Source: JAJRVH01 sp964505995 (GTDB taxonomy: Bacteria; Pseudomonadota; Zetaproteobacteria; Mariprofundales; Mariprofundaceae). Taken from it: 13,985 nt of DNA. The stretch is taken from NCBI GenBank assembly GCA_964505995.1, contig CAZDLB010000047.1:1-13985 (forward strand), given 5' to 3'. Position 1 is the first letter of the stretch; each line of letters begins with the position of its first letter. The position numbers and the translations under genes were made by a program. Shown here one piece after another: positions 13,858-13,985 of the stretch. The notes below the pieces were generated by a model, which saw only the letters and a program-made list of their open reading frames with translations, was not told the origin of the DNA and searched no databases.

Positions 13858-13943
13858 GCCGAAGTGGTGGAATTGGTAGACACGCCATCTTGAGGGGGTG
13901 GTGGGCTTCGCCCGTGCTGGTTCGACTCCAGTCTTCGGCACCA
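13858..13943 (+). tRNA. tRNA-Leu (anticodon GAG)
   Basis: An 86-base cloverleaf with encoded CCA. The acceptor stem GCCGAAG (13858-13864) pairs with CTTCGGC (13933-13939), then A and CCA. The D-arm region TGGTGGAATTGGTAGACAC is typical of tRNA-Leu. The anticodon stem CCATC/GGTGG holds GAG at 13892-13894. A long variable arm (GGGC-TTC-GCCC) marks it as class II, and the T-arm has TTCGACT. GAG reads CUC and CUU leucine codons. Confidence 0.96.
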
Positions 13944-13948
13944 ACAAG

Positions 13949-13984
13949 AAGGGGCGGCATGACTGAATGTCACGCCGCCCCTTT
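13949..13984 (+). terminator. Intrinsic terminator after tRNA-Leu
   Basis: GGGGCGGC (13951-13958) pairs with GCCGCCCC (13974-13981); after one A-C mismatch, TGAC pairs with GTCA around loop TGAAT. A-T pairs extend the base, and TTT follows before the window ends. It starts 6 bases after the tRNA CCA, ending the transcript. Confidence 0.8.
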
Positions 13985-13985
13985 G

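Noticed and set aside
13730..13960. Short frames antisense to the tRNA (products like VPKTGVEPARAKPTTPSRWRV)
   Set aside because: This is the well-known false protein produced by translating the complement of tRNA-Leu.
1..13985. CRISPR arrays, insertion sequences, phage or att sites
   Set aside because: No regularly spaced repeats, transposase or integrase motifs were seen; no direct repeat of the tRNA 3' end was found inside the window.

Overview
The window is GC-rich, densely coded proteobacterial chromosome. Genes are housekeeping or conserved-accessory in type, codon use looks even throughout, and I saw no insertion sequence, phage gene, CRISPR array or other sign of recent transfer. Aspartokinase next to csrA, tRNA-Leu(GAG), a REXXE iron permease under a Fur-type regulator, ComEC and a MinD-like ATPase fit a Gamma-, Zeta- or Deltaproteobacteria-like lineage. 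I cannot name the organism from sequence alone.

Layout, left to right. (1) 1-840, minus: the N-terminal 280 residues of a membrane sensor histidine kinase, cut by the window edge just past its phospho-acceptor His. (2) 938-4511, minus: yaaA then polA, 25 bp apart, a DNA-repair/peroxide-tolerance pair. (3) 4512-4624: short divergent promoter region. (4) 4625-8214, plus: ribD (riboflavin synthesis) and comEC (DNA uptake channel). (5) 8188-10561, plus: a promoter inside the comEC end, a leader with a strong hairpin, then exbB-exbD-lysC joined by ATGA and TAATG overlaps. (6) 10590-10836, plus: csrA, whose ribosome-binding site sits in a small hairpin resembling a CsrA target. (7) 10885-12114, plus: a Fur box embedded in a promoter whose predicted start site falls on the start codon of a compact fur gene, followed by an FTR1-type iron permease overlapping fur by one base. 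(8) 12122-13745, minus, convergent with FTR1: a MinD/ParA-like ATPase and a protein fusing a degenerate J-domain to a RodZ-type helix-turn-helix, overlapping by 4 bp and preceded by a 13-codon leader ORF with a near-perfect Shine-Dalgarno. (9) 13818-13985, plus: tRNA-Leu(GAG) with a near-consensus promoter and an intrinsic terminator.

The best candidate for an under-described system is region 8: a positioning-type ATPase translationally coupled to a J-like/RodZ-HTH adaptor with no transmembrane segment and Arg in place of the essential His of the HPD motif. The second is region 7, a self-contained iron-import module apparently read from a leaderless or nearly leaderless mRNA. The ExbBD-aspartokinase coupling in region 5 is an unusual functional mix. 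All functional links are inferred from gene order and motifs.
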